Shown: positions 20,001 through 27,711, counted from the stretch's first letter. The stretch: DNA of 64,000 bases from Suttonella indologenes (GCF_900460215.1 NZ_UHIA01000003.1:186001-250000); one strand, 5' to 3'. A program made the numbers and translations. Notes: generated by a model from the letters alone, not told the origin.

Positions 20001-23000
20001 TGTTCGGTTTGCCATCGGTATTTTTCGCCGTAGGTTCTGGTTGGGTTGTTCCGTCGGCTTGTTTGACCGGTATGTCGGTAGTTTTCGGTGAGTCGTCTTG
20101 TTCGTTAACAACTCCGTCTCCGTTTGAGTCGCCAGGTTTGGTGGCTGCTACTGAGGCTTTTTCCTCGCCTTCTCCGGATTCGTGTTTTCCATCTGCAGTG
20201 ACAGCTTTGGCTTTTACTGATATTTCTGCCAGTTTTTTACCATTCTCGTCTACTGTCGGAACGTCTACCACAATATGACCTGTTTGGATGTCTGCATCCG
20301 TTAAGGTCACTTCTTTTACAGCACCACCGTTGATGCTTACCGCTATTTTATCTCCTGCTTGGGTTTTGTCAGGAATGGTAATGGCTGCCTGAACTTTATT
20401 GTCTGTGCCAATTTCCGCATCGCTCAATGTGCCGTTTTTATCCGCATCGTCTACAAAGACAATGTTCGGTTTGCCATCGGTATTTTTCGCCGTAGGTTCT
20501 GGTTGGGTTGTTCCGTCGGCTTGTTTGACCGGTATGTCGGTAGTTTTCGGTGAGTCGTCTTGTTCGTTAACAACTCCGTCTCCGTTTGAGTCGCCAGGTT
20601 TGGTGGCTGCTACTGAGGCTTTTTCCTCGCCTTCTCCGGATTCGTGTTTTCCATCTGCAGTGACAGCTTTGGCTTTTACTGATACTTCTGCCAGTTTTTT
20701 ACCATTCTCGTCTACTGTCGGAACGTCTACCACAATATGACCTGTTTGGATGTCTGCATCCGTTAAGGTCACTTCTTTTGCAGCACCGTTGATGCTTACC
20801 GCTATTTTATCTCCTGCTTGGGTTTTGTCAGGAATGGTAATGGCTGCCTGAACTTTATTGTCTGTGCCAATTTCCGCATCGCTCAATGTGCCGTTTTTAT
20901 CCGCATCGTCTACAAAGACAATGTTCGGTTTGCCATCGGTATTTTTCGCCGTAGGTTCTGGTTGGGTTGTTCCGTCGGCTTGTTTGACCGGTATGTCGGT
21001 AGTTTTCGGTGAGTCGTCTTGTTCGTTAACAACTCCGTCTCCGTTTGAGTCGCCAGGTTTGGTGGCTGCTACTGAGGCTTTTTCCTCGCCTTCTCCGGAT
21101 TCGTGTTTTCCATCTGCAGTGACAGCTTTGGCTTTTACTGATATTTCTGCCAGTTTTTTACCATTCTCGTCTACTGTCGGAACGTCTACCACAATATGAC
21201 CTGTTTGGATGTCTGCATCCGTTAAGGTCACTTCTTTTACAGCACCACCGTTGATGCTTACCGCTATTTTATCTCCTGCTTGGGTTTTGTCAGGAATGGT
21301 AATGGCTGCCTGAACTTTATTGTCTGTGCCAATTTCCGCATCGTTCAATATGCCGTTTTTATCCGCATCGTCTACAAAGACAATGTTCGGTTTGCCATCG
21401 GTATTTTTCGCCGTAGGTTCTGGTTGGGTTGTTCCGTCGGCTTGTTTGACCGGTATGTCGGTAGTTTTCGGTGAGTCGTCTTGTTCGTTAACAACTCCGT
21501 CTCCGTTTGAGTCGCCAGGTTTGGTGGCTGCTACTGAGGCTTTTTCCTCGCCTTCTCCGGATTCGTGTTTTCCATCTGCAGTGACAGCTTTGGCTTTTAC
21601 TGATATTTCTGCCAGTTTTTTACCATTCTCGTCTACTGTCGGAACGTCTACCACAATATGACCTGTTTGGATGTCTGCATCCGTTAAGGTCACTTCTTTT
21701 ACAGCACCACCGTTGATGCTTACCGCTATTTTATCTCCTGCTTGGGTTTTGTCAGGAATGGTAATGGCTGCCTGAACTTTATTGTCTGTGCCAATTTCCG
21801 CATCGCTCAATTTGCCGTTTTTATCCGCATCGTCTACAAAGACAATGTTCGGTTTGCCATCGGTATTTTTCGCCGTAGGTTCTGGTTGGGTTGTTCCGTC
21901 GGCTTGTTTGACCGGTATGTCGGTAGTTTTCGGTGAGTCGTCTTGTTCGTTAACAACTCCGTCTCCGTTTGAGTCGCCAGGTTTGGTGGCTGCTACTGAG
22001 GCTTTTTCCTCGCCTTCTCCGGATTCGTGTTTTCCATCTGCAGTGACAGCTTTGGCTTTTACTGATATTTCTGCCAGTTTTTTACCATTCTCGTCTACTG
22101 TCGGAACGTCTACCACAATATGACCTGTTTGGATGTCTGCATCCGTTAAGGTCACTTCTTTTGCAGCACCGTTGATGCTTACCGCTATTTTATCTCCTGC
22201 TTGGGTTTTGTCAGGAATGGTAATGGCTGCCTGAACTTTATTGTCTGTGCCAATTTCCGCATCGCTCAATGTGCCGTTTTTATCCGCATCGTCTACAAAG
22301 ACAATGTTCGGTTTGCCATCGGTATTTTTCGCCGTAGGTTCTGGTTGGGTTGTTCCGTCGGCTTGTTTGACCGGTATGTCGGTAGTTTTCGGTGAGTCGT
22401 CTTGTTCGTTAACAACTCCGTCTCCGTTTGAGTCGCCAGGTTTGGTGGCTGCTACTGAGGCTTTTTCCTCGCCTTCTCCGGATTCGTGTTTTCCATCTGC
22501 AGTGACAGCTTTGGCTTTTACTGATATTTCTGCCAGTTTTTTACCATTCTCGTCTACTGTCGGAACGTCTACCACAATATGACCTGTTTGGATGTCTGCA
22601 TCCGTTAAGGTCACTTCTTTTACAGCACCACCGTTGATGCTTACCGCTATTTTATCTCCTGCTTGGGTTTTGTCAGGAATGGTAATGGCTGCCTGAACTT
22701 TATTGTCTGTGCCAATTTCCGCATCGCTCAATTTGCCGTTTTTATCCGCATCGTCTACAAAGACAATGTTCGGTTTGCCATCGGTATTTTTCGCCGTAGG
22801 TTCTGGTTGGGTTGTTCCGTCGGCTTGTTTGACCGGTATGTCGGTAGTTTTCGGTGAGTCGTCTTGTTCGTTAACAACTCCGTCTCCGTTTGAGTCGCCA
22901 GGTTTGGTGGCTGCTACTGAGGCTTTTTCCTCGCCTTCTCCGGATTCGTGTTTTCCATCTGCAGTGACAGCTTTGGCTTTTACTGATATTTCTGCCAGTT

Positions 23001-26000
23001 TTTTACCATTCTCGTCTACTGTCGGAACGTCTACCACAATATGACCTGTTTGGATGTCTGCATCCGTTAAGGTCACTTCTTTTGCAGCACCGTTGATGCT
23101 TACCGCTATTTTATCTCCTGCTTGGGTTTTGTCAGGAATGGTAATGGCTGCCTGAACTTTATTGTCTGTGCCAATTTCCGCATCGCTCAATGTGCCGTTT
23201 TTATCCGCATCGTCTACAAAGACAATGTTCGGTTTGCCATCGGTATTTTTCGCCGTAGGTTCTGGTTGGGTTGTTCCGTCGGCTTGTTTGACCGGTATGT
23301 CGGTAGTTTTCGGTGAGTCGTCTTGTTCGTTAACAACTCCGTCTCCGTTTGAGTCGCCAGGTTTGGTGGCTGCTACTGAGGCTTTTTCCTCGCCTTCTCC
23401 GGATTCGTGTTTTCCATCTGCAGTGACAGCTTTGGCTTTTACTGATATTTCTGCCAGTTTTTTACCATTCTCGTCTACTGTCGGAACGTCTACCACAATA
23501 TGACCTGTTTGGATGTCTGCATCCGTTAAGGTCACTTCTTTTACAGCACCACCGTTGATGCTTACCGCTATTTTATCTCCTGCTTGGGTTTTGTCAGGAA
23601 TGGTAATGGCTGCCTGAACTTTATTGTCTGTGCCAATTTCCGCATCGCTCAATGTGCCGTTTTTATCCGCATCGTCTACAAAGACAATGTTCGGTTTGCC
23701 ATCGGTATTTTTCGCCGTAGGTTCTGGTTGGGTTGTTCCGTCGGCTTGTTTGACCGGTATGTCGGTAGTTTTCGGTGAGTCGTCTTGTTCGTTAACAACT
23801 CCGTCTCCGTTTGAGTCGCCAGGTTTGGTGGCTGCTACTGAGGCTTTTTCCTCGCCTTCTCCGGATTCGTGTTTTCCATCTGCAGTGACAGCTTTGGCTT
23901 TTACTGATACTTCTGCCAGTTTTTTACCATTCTCGTCTACTGTCGGAACGTCTACCACAATATGACCTGTTTGGATGTCTGCATCCGTTAAGGTCACTTC
24001 TTTTGCAGCACCGTTGATGCTTACCGCTATTTTATCTCCTGCTTGGGTTTTGTCAGGAATGGTAATGGCTGCCTGAACTTTATTGTCTGTGCCAATTTCC
24101 GCATCGCTCAATGTGCCGTTTTTATCCGCATCGTCTACAAAGACAATGTTCGGTTTGCCATCGGTATTTTTCGCCGTAGGTTCTGGTTGGGTTGTTCCGT
24201 CGGCTTGTTTGACCGGTATGTCGGTAGTTTTCGGTGAGTCGTCTTGTTCGTTAACAACTCCGTCTCCGTTTGAGTCGCCAGGTTTGCTCGGTTTGTCTGC
24301 GGTGTCATTTTCTTTGGCGCGATCAGTAGCATCATTGCTTTTCTGTCCGTCAACGGTTTGGTTGGCGGTGACTTCACTGCCGTCTTTGACTTTATCCGCA
24401 GGTATGCTAACGGTGCCTTTGTCTTTGTCTACGCTGACTGAAGGATTGTTGCTTGTCCATTCGTTGGTATTGAGATCTTTGCTAACAGTCGCGGTTTTCT
24501 CTGCACCGCTTTCATCGGTGTAGCGGATGTTGACTTCTGTCGCTTTTTTGCTCGGCGTCACGCTTACGCTGCCGTTTTCTTTGGCTTTAATTGTCGGCTC
24601 AGGTGTATTGTCCGCTACTTTAACGCTGACAGGGGCGCTGGCGCCTGCGGCGGTGCTTTGGGTGGCGGTGACGGTTGATCCGTCTTTGATGTCTGTGCCG
24701 GCGACGGTGATGACGGGTTTTTCACCGCTTGCATCGATGCTGACTTTCGGATCGCTGCTTGTCCATTCATTGGTTTTGGGGTCTTTGCTGACGGTGACGA
24801 TTTTGCCTTTGCCTTTTTCATCGGTGTAGGTGATGGTGCTTTTTTCGGCATCCGGGTGCAGGGTGACGATGGCTGAGCCGTCCGGTCCTGCTTTGATGTC
24901 CGGTTTGACGGTGGTGCTGCTGTCGCCGTTTTGGGCTTTGGCGGTGGTTTGTCCGGTTCCTTGTGTGTCGTTAAGCAGGGTTTGGGTGGCGGTAGCGGTG
25001 CTGTCGTCTTTGACTTCGTCGGCAGGGATGGTGATTTCGCCGGTCATCGGGTCGATGCTGACTTTGTCGTTAGGGTCATTGTCTTTCCAAGTGTCCGGTC
25101 TGCCGTCGCCATTGGTATCTTCTTTGGTGAAGGTTTTTTCTTGTTCTTTGCCGTTTTCGTCGGTGTAGTTGATGGTGGTTTGCTTGGCGGTGTCGCTGGG
25201 TTTGATGCTGACGGAGCCGTCGTTGTTGGCGATGATTTCAGGATTAGGGATTGCGTTGCCGGCAATGACGGTTTCGTCGCTGCTGACGACGCTTGTTTGT
25301 TTTTGGGTGTTAGGGTCTGTGAGTGTTACTTTTTGTTTGGCGCTGACGGTTGAGCCGTCTTGTACGCTTGACTCGGGAAGGGTGACTGCCCCTGTGATAG
25401 GGTTTGCTGTGATGTTAGGATTCGATGATGTCCATTTGTTGTTGTTCGGATCTTTGCTAACAGTCACGGTTTTCTCTGCACCGCTTTCATCGGTGTAGGT
25501 GATGGTGACTTCTGTCGGTTCTGCGATTTTGCTTGTTTTCGGCGTGATGCTGACGGAGCCGTCGCTGTTGTCAATGACCTGCGGCTCGGGGATTTGATCG
25601 CGCATGGTGACTTCATGTTTACCTTGTCCAAGTCCGGGAACCTTTTGAATGGCTGTGATTTGGCTGCCGTCTTTGGCAACGCCTGCGTTAACGGTGACGA
25701 TGGGTTTGCCGTCAGCAGGGTCGGTTCCGACTGTAATGGGGTCGCTCGTATTTTGGGCCGCCCATTTTATGCCGTCCCAGTTCAGAGTGAATTTGAATGT
25801 GTCTATGCCTGCTTGCGGTTGTGCGTAGGTGCCTGAAATCTCGAGGGTCGAATCTTTTACGTTTTTGAGTGCGTCTACGGTGGCGCTGCCGTCGATGTTG
25901 GCGGTAATGCGCGGTTGAGGCGCTGCCGGTTCGTAGGCTGTTGCAGGCTGGCTAATATTGAGACCGTCTGAGGCTTTCGCTTCGATTTTGCTTTCCGCTT

Positions 26001-27174
26001 TGATTTTTTCGCCGGCAATGGTAATGGTTCCTGTTCTCGAATCGATTTCAACATCTGAGTTTGAAATTTCTTCGCCGTTCTCATCCACTACCGCCCAAGT
26101 ATCCGGCGTGTTCGGATTATTGTCATGGTCGCCTTTGGCGGTAATAACGGTTGTTTCTTCGCCTTGGTCGTTAATATAAGTAATGCTTGTTTGTGTCGTG
26201 CTTGGATCTGTGTTTGGATCAATGCTGACTTTGCCGCTGTCTTGGTCGACGCTGATGTGCAGTGCATTCGGCGGGATTTGGTCGGTGATTTTTTCTGTCG
26301 CAGGGCTGCTGTTTTTGCCGTCAATGCTTTGCTCGGCGCTCACTGTTTCGCCGTTTGGTACGCTGTTGGGCGGCAGGGTTACTTTGCCGCTTGTCGGGTC
26401 TATCCAAGGGCTGTTAGGGTCTTGGGCATTTGGCAATGTTTTGCCGTTTTGGTCGGTTGCCGTCCAGATGGCAGGGGTAGAAGGATCGTTGTCATGATCG
26501 CTTTTAGTCGCTTTAATTTCTATTTTTTTGCCGTTGTGGTCGAGGTAGCTGATGTTGAGTGTGCCGGCATTAGCGCTAGGTATCACGCTGGCGCCGCCGT
26601 CAAATTTGTTCTCAGCATTATTGGTGCTGGGTTCGATGTCGGGGCTTGCTATTACGCTGTTGTTATTATTATTGCTGCCGCCGCCATTATTGCTGCTGCT
26701 GCCGCCGCCGGCTGCTGCGGCTATGCCGCCGATGGCGAGGGGAAGGAAGAGCCAGGCGGGGTTGAATGCGGAGTTAAATACGGCTGCGCTCAGTGCTTCG
26801 CCGCCTAGGGCTTGTCCTGCCGAGACTTGTTCGGCCAGTTGGGTGACGATGTCGAGGTTGTTCGCCGATTCCGGAATGTAGGCGTAGTATTGACCGTTTT
26901 CGTGTAGGCCGATGAGGAGGTTGTTGTTGCCGTCTTCGTAGTAGTTTTCAATGATGAGGTCGGCTTCTTGGCTGCCTTCGAAGGCGATATGCAGGTCTTT
27001 GCCGTGTCGGGTGGCGGTGAGGTTTTCAGGGGCGAAGCCTGTGCTTTCGTCTGTTAATAGGTAGTTGACGTTTTTTTGCGCTTGGATGCGTAGGGCTTCT
27101 GTGTTTTCTGTGGCGAGGCGGTGGCTGTTAAGGGTGTTGTTGCCTTGTTGGATGGATACTGTGATTGTTGCCAT
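11023..27174 (-). CDS. giant repetitive Ca-binding adhesin, BapA-like N-terminus, probable type I secretion substrate
   Basis: One uninterrupted 5383-residue frame. Residues 1-130 look like the BapA/LapF prefix domain. A hydrophobic stretch (about 139-155) and a Ser/Asn/Gly linker follow. Residues about 175-960 hold roughly seven diverse Ig-like modules of about 100 residues (DGSVSI openings). Residues about 964-4798 are 25 near-identical repeats. Then come Big-type Ig domains. About 5090-5300 is an RTX-like segment (GGDDYLF, GSGNDKLE, GNGNDILD, GAGNDIF, GEGNDVL, GAGNDTVV, GDGYDIL). The unprocessed tail is typical of type I secretion. No Sec signal is present. It should act outside the cell in attachment or biofilm. 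No secretion genes are in the window. It is preceded by a lipoprotein gene 39 bp upstream, probably one operon. Confidence 0.9.
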   Translation of the reverse strand: MATITVSIQQGNNTLNSHRLATENTEALRIQAQKNVNYLLTDESTGFAPENLTATRHGKDLHIAFEGSQEADLIIENYYEDGNNNLLIGLHENGQYYAYIPESANNLDIVTQLAEQVSAGQALGGEALSAAVFNSAFNPAWLFLPLAIGGIAAAAGGGSSSNNGGGSNNNNNSVIASPDIEPSTNNAENKFDGGASVIPSANAGTLNISYLDHNGKKIEIKATKSDHDNDPSTPAIWTATDQNGKTLPNAQDPNSPWIDPTSGKVTLPPNSVPNGETVSAEQSIDGKNSSPATEKITDQIPPNALHISVDQDSGKVSIDPNTDPSTTQTSITYINDQGEETTVITAKGDHDNNPNTPDTWAVVDENGEEISNSDVEIDSRTGTITIAGEKIKAESKIEAKASDGLNISQPATAYEPAAPQPRITANIDGSATVDALKNVKDSTLEISGTYAQPQAGIDTFKFTLNWDGIKWAAQNTSDPITVGTDPADGKPIVTVNAGVAKDGSQITAIQKVPGLGQGKHEVTMRDQIPEPQVIDNSDGSVSITPKTSKIAEPTEVTITYTDESGAEKTVTVSKDPNNNKWTSSNPNITANPITGAVTLPESSVQDGSTVSAKQKVTLTDPNTQKQTSVVSSDETVIAGNAIPNPEIIANNDGSVSIKPSDTAKQTTINYTDENGKEQEKTFTKEDTNGDGRPDTWKDNDPNDKVSIDPMTGEITIPADEVKDDSTATATQTLLNDTQGTGQTTAKAQNGDSSTTVKPDIKAGPDGSAIVTLHPDAEKSTITYTDEKGKGKIVTVSKDPKTNEWTSSDPKVSIDASGEKPVITVAGTDIKDGSTVTATQSTAAGASAPVSVKVADNTPEPTIKAKENGSVSVTPSKKATEVNIRYTDESGAEKTATVSKDLNTNEWTSNNPSVSVDKDKGTVSIPADKVKDGSEVTANQTVDGQKSNDATDRAKENDTADKPSKPGDSNGDGVVNEQDDSPKTTDIPVKQADGTTQPEPTAKNTDGKPNIVFVDDADKNGTLSDAEIGTDNKVQAAITIPDKTQAGDKIAVSINGAAKEVTLTDADIQTGHIVVDVPTVDENGKKLAEVSVKAKAVTADGKHESGEGEEKASVAATKPGDSNGDGVVNEQDDSPKTTDIPVKQADGTTQPEPTAKNTDGKPNIVFVDDADKNGTLSDAEIGTDNKVQAAITIPDKTQAGDKIAVSINGGAVKEVTLTDADIQTGHIVVDVPTVDENGKKLAEISVKAKAVTADGKHESGEGEEKASVAATKPGDSNGDGVVNEQDDSPKTTDIPVKQADGTTQPEPTAKNTDGKPNIVFVDDADKNGTLSDAEIGTDNKVQAAITIPDKTQAGDKIAVSINGAAKEVTLTDADIQTGHIVVDVPTVDENGKKLAEISVKAKAVTADGKHESGEGEEKASVAATKPGDSNGDGVVNEQDDSPKTTDIPVKQADGTTQPEPTAKNTDGKPNIVFVDDADKNGKLSDAEIGTDNKVQAAITIPDKTQAGDKIAVSINGGAVKEVTLTDADIQTGHIVVDVPTVDENGKKLAEISVKAKAVTADGKHESGEGEEKASVAATKPGDSNGDGVVNEQDDSPKTTDIPVKQADGTTQPEPTAKNTDGKPNIVFVDDADKNGTLSDAEIGTDNKVQAAITIPDKTQAGDKIAVSINGAAKEVTLTDADIQTGHIVVDVPTVDENGKKLAEISVKAKAVTADGKHESGEGEEKASVAATKPGDSNGDGVVNEQDDSPKTTDIPVKQADGTTQPEPTAKNTDGKPNIVFVDDADKNGKLSDAEIGTDNKVQAAITIPDKTQAGDKIAVSINGGAVKEVTLTDADIQTGHIVVDVPTVDENGKKLAEISVKAKAVTADGKHESGEGEEKASVAATKPGDSNGDGVVNEQDDSPKTTDIPVKQADGTTQPEPTAKNTDGKPNIVFVDDADKNGILNDAEIGTDNKVQAAITIPDKTQAGDKIAVSINGGAVKEVTLTDADIQTGHIVVDVPTVDENGKKLAEISVKAKAVTADGKHESGEGEEKASVAATKPGDSNGDGVVNEQDDSPKTTDIPVKQADGTTQPEPTAKNTDGKPNIVFVDDADKNGTLSDAEIGTDNKVQAAITIPDKTQAGDKIAVSINGAAKEVTLTDADIQTGHIVVDVPTVDENGKKLAEVSVKAKAVTADGKHESGEGEEKASVAATKPGDSNGDGVVNEQDDSPKTTDIPVKQADGTTQPEPTAKNTDGKPNIVFVDDADKNGTLSDAEIGTDNKVQAAITIPDKTQAGDKIAVSINGGAVKEVTLTDADIQTGHIVVDVPTVDENGKKLAEISVKAKAVTADGKHESGEGEEKASVAATKPGDSNGDGVVNEQDDSPKTTDIPVKQADGTTQPEPTAKNTDGKPNIVFVDDADKNGTLSDAEIGTDNKVQAAITIPDKTQAGDKIAVSINGAAKEVTLTDADIQTGHIVVDVPTVDENGKKLAEISVKAKAVTADGKHESGEGEEKASVAATKPGDSNGDGVVNEQDDSPKTTDIPVKQADGTTQPEPTAKNTDGKPNIVFVDDADKNGKLSDAEIGTDNKVQAAITIPDKTQAGDKIAVSINGGAVKEVTLTDADIQTGHIVVDVPTVDENGKKLAEISVKAKAVTADGKHESGEGEEKASVAATKPGDSNGDGVVNEQDDSPKTTDIPVKQADGTTQPEPTAKNTDGKPNIVFVDDADKNGTLSDAEIGTDNKVQAAITIPDKTQAGDKIAVSINGAAKEVTLTDADIQTGHIVVDVPTVDENGKKLAEISVKAKAVTADGKHESGEGEEKASVAATKPGDSNGDGVVNEQDDSPKTTDIPVKQADGTTQPEPTAKNTDGKPNIVFVDDADKNGTLSDAEIGTDNKVQAAITIPDKTQAGDKIAVSINGAAKEVTLTDADIQTGHIVVDVPTVDENGKKLAEISVKAKAVTADGKHESGEGEEKASVAATKPGDSNGDGVVNEQDDSPKTTDIPVKQADGTTQPEPTAKNTDGKPNIVFVDDADKNGKLSDAEIGTDNKVQAAITIPDKTQAGDKIAVSINGGAVKEVTLTDADIQTGHIVVDVPTVDENGKKLAEISVKAKAVTADGKHESGEGEEKASVAATKPGDSNGDGVVNEQDDSPKTTDIPVKQADGTTQPEPTAKNTDGKPNIVFVDDADKNGTLSDAEIGTDNKVQAAITIPDKTQAGDKIAVSINGGAVKEVTLTDADIQTGHIVVDVPTVDENGKKLAEISVKAKAVTADGKHESGEGEEKASVAATKPGDSNGDGVVNEQDDSPKTTDIPVKQADGTTQPEPTAKNTDGKPNIVFVDDADKNGTLSDAEIGTDNKVQAAITIPDKTQAGDKIAVSINGAAKEVTLTDADIQTGHIVVDVPTVDENGKKLAEVSVKAKAVTADGKHESGEGEEKASVAATKPGDSNGDGVVNEQDDSPKTTDIPVKQADGTTQPEPTAKNTDGKPNIVFVDDADKNGTLSDAEIGTDNKVQAAITIPDKTQAGDKIAVSINGGAVKEVTLTDADIQTGHIVVDVPTVDENGKKLAEISVKAKAVTADGKHESGEGEEKASVAATKPGDSNGDGVVNEQDDSPKTTDIPVKQADGTTQPEPTAKNTDGKPNIVFVDDADKNGTLSDAEIGTDNKVQAAITIPDKTQAGDKIAVSINGAAKEVTLTDADIQTGHIVVDVPTVDENGKKLAEISVKAKAVTADGKHESGEGEEKASVAATKPGDSNGDGVVNEQDDSPKTTDIPVKQADGTTQPEPTAKNTDGKPNIVFVDDADKNGKLSDAEIGTDNKVQAAITIPDKTQAGDKIAVSINGGAVKEVTLTDADIQTGHIVVDVPTVDENGKKLAEISVKAKAVTADGKHESGEGEEKASVAATKPGDSNGDGVVNEQDDSPKTTDIPVKQADGTTQPEPTAKNTDGKPNIVFVDDADKNGTLSDAEIGTDNKVQAAITIPDKTQAGDKIAVSINGAAKEVTLTDADIQTGHIVVDVPTVDENGKKLAEVSVKAKAVTADGKHESGEGEEKASVAATKPGDSNGDGVVNEQDDSPKTTDIPVKQADGTTQPEPTAKNTDGKPNIVFVDDADKNGTLSDAEIGTDNKVQAAITIPDKTQAGDKIAVSINGAAKEVTLTDADIQTGHIVVDVPTVDENGKKLAEISVKAKAVTADGKHESGEGEEKASVAATKPGDSNGDGVVNEQDDSPKTTDIPVKQADGTTQPEPTAKNTDGKPNIVFVDDADKNGKLSDAEIGTDNKVQAAITIPDKTQAGDKIAVSINGGAVKEVTLTDADIQTGHIVVDVPTVDENGKKLAEISVKAKAVTADGKHESGEGEEKASVAATKPGDSNGDGVVNEQDDSPKTTDIPVKQADGTTQPEPTAKNTDGKPNIVFVDDADKNGTLSDAEIGTDNKVQAAITIPDKTQAGDKIAVSINGGAVKEVTLTDADIQTGHIVVDVPTVDENGKKLAEISVKAKAVTADGKHESGEGEEKASVAATKPGDSNGDGVVNEQDDSPKTTDIPVKQADGTTQPEPTAKNTDGKPNIVFVDDADKNGTLSDAEIGTDNKVQAAITIPDKTQAGDKIAVSINGAAKEVTLTDADIQTGHIVVDVPTVDENGKKLAEVSVKAKAVTADGKHESGEGEEKASVAATKPGDSNGDGVVNEQDDSPKTTDIPVKQADGTTQPEPTAKNTDGKPNIVFVDDADKNGILNDAEIGTDKKVQAAITIPDKTQAGDKIAVSINGGAVKEVTLTDADIQTGHIVVDVPTVDENGKKLAEISVKAKAVTADGKRESGEGEKTAALMGKLTVSIEGKDNLTDEDSSKLPTNYDKDKFIGKVNNSKGLNYENLTTGLTNDSNIKFTVTLQREMTDKEKVTIVRQTVVRDKDGNIISVGKEEEIKSLTNKDKFVFDATDNKFKFNFEDSMLKGIETYGTEYRYTAKVKDGNTLISDPSVLNLKLDTIVEAFNMISASNNRTGYIFEGKTEKGSKIHLTYEDTNGVTKTLDATVGDEGQFNFTIPNDWKRNSKNAVLTITDAAGNVSQTNLSYIKRLYVDMNTENALSFVTQNNPIGSQRTSTDKNQAHIMSDDNDWVFIGGTIGTQWKAPNIDMSGGDDYLFVDGNITSGPKIDMGSGNDKLEVKGGFAAGFYSIKLGNGNDILDIATNIDNSVTADIDAGAGNDIFRIGGNWDGKGTVDFGAGDDIATIGGYIAGAKTIDFGEGNDVLIVNGKAPAIIPGTPSIYGNNTITMGAGNDTVVVKGKITATKLDAGDGYDILRFSDEGVEQNLSNIVNFELIDLTGSQKGANRLNISIDDVLKNGDTVTEIDGVSYKGLFINGTSSDTVDLGNNGDRGLGGFEKTTENVPNGYKAYWDGSNKESLIFIQNDINII
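12780..24284 (-). repeat. 25 tandem 459/462-bp coding repeats
   Basis: Twenty-five units, each starting KPGDSNGDGVVNEQDDSP and ending EEKASVAAT, are almost identical at DNA level. Units are 459 bp (SINGAAKEV form) or 462 bp (SINGGAVKEV form). Only three sites vary: NGTLSD/NGKLSD/NGILND, GAA/GGAV and AEVSV/AEISV. Every unit carries two Ca-loop-like motifs, DSNGDGVVNEQD and DADKNGTLSDAE. The last unit is more diverged (TDKKVQ, GKRESGEG). Near identity implies recent expansion by recombination, and the copy number may vary between strains or be misassembled. Confidence 0.95.
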
Positions 27175-27213
27175 GTGTTTTTACCTTTTTGCTTTGTGTT
27201 TCTTGATACGTGT

Positions 27214-27711
27214 TTAGTGGGCGCAGCTGATGCTTGGGCTCAGGCGCGCAAGGGTGTGGGCTTGTGTTCGGGTCTGCGCAAGTTCTGTTTGAGCGGTTTG
27301 CGGGTCGATTTGTTGGAGTTGCGCGTTGTTGCCGTCGCTATGGATTTTGATGTAAACGGTTTGCCCTGCTTGGATGTTGAGGCTGCTGCCGTGTTGCTTG
27401 AGTTTGTTTAGGTAGGCTTGGTCTTTGCCTGTGGGGACGGCGGTGATTTGGTGGGCACTGGGGCATACGGGGGTGCTGATGTGTCCGCCGGCAAGTAGGG
27501 AGCTGAGGTATTGTCCGTCAATAGAGAGGTTTACGGCCGAGCCCATTTTCTCTTCCCCGCTGCGGTAGAAAACCAGCAGGCCTTGCTGCGCTTGTGCTTC
27601 TTGTACGCCGCTTTGATTGAAGTCTTGCCAGCTGATGTGATTGCCTTGATGGGCACAGGCGGCTAAGACCAATGAGAGCAGGCCGGGTATGATGCGTTTT
27701 ATGTTGGACAT
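27214..27711 (-). CDS. small outer-membrane-type lipoprotein, DUF2846-like
   Basis: A 165-residue protein with a lipoprotein signal (IIPGLLSLVLAAC, lipobox LAAC at about residues 16-19), so anchored in the envelope. The following QQGLLVFYRSGEEKMGSAVNLSIDGQYLSSLLAGG resembles DUF2846-type domains (short beta-sandwich, 'vyfyR...idG'). The match is by pattern only. It lies directly upstream of the giant adhesin gene, same strand, 39-bp gap, suggesting shared expression and perhaps a role in surface display or retention of the adhesin. That role is inference. Cysteines at the C-terminus (SISCAH) and in CPSAH could form a disulphide. Confidence 0.75.
   Translation of the reverse strand: MSNIKRIIPGLLSLVLAACAHQGNHISWQDFNQSGVQEAQAQQGLLVFYRSGEEKMGSAVNLSIDGQYLSSLLAGGHISTPVCPSAHQITAVPTGKDQAYLNKLKQHGSSLNIQAGQTVYIKIHSDGNNAQLQQIDPQTAQTELAQTRTQAHTLARLSPSISCAH

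Noticed and set aside
12780..24284. Regular spacing suggested a CRISPR-like array
   Set aside because: Units are 459/462 bp, fully coding in one frame and nearly identical throughout, with no short repeat-unique spacer pattern.
12991..24523. About fifty plus-strand frames of 64 and 113 codons repeating every ~460 bp
   Set aside because: They are antisense shadows of the adhesin repeats. Their repetition only reflects the tandem DNA; no ribosome-binding sites or protein-like features of their own.
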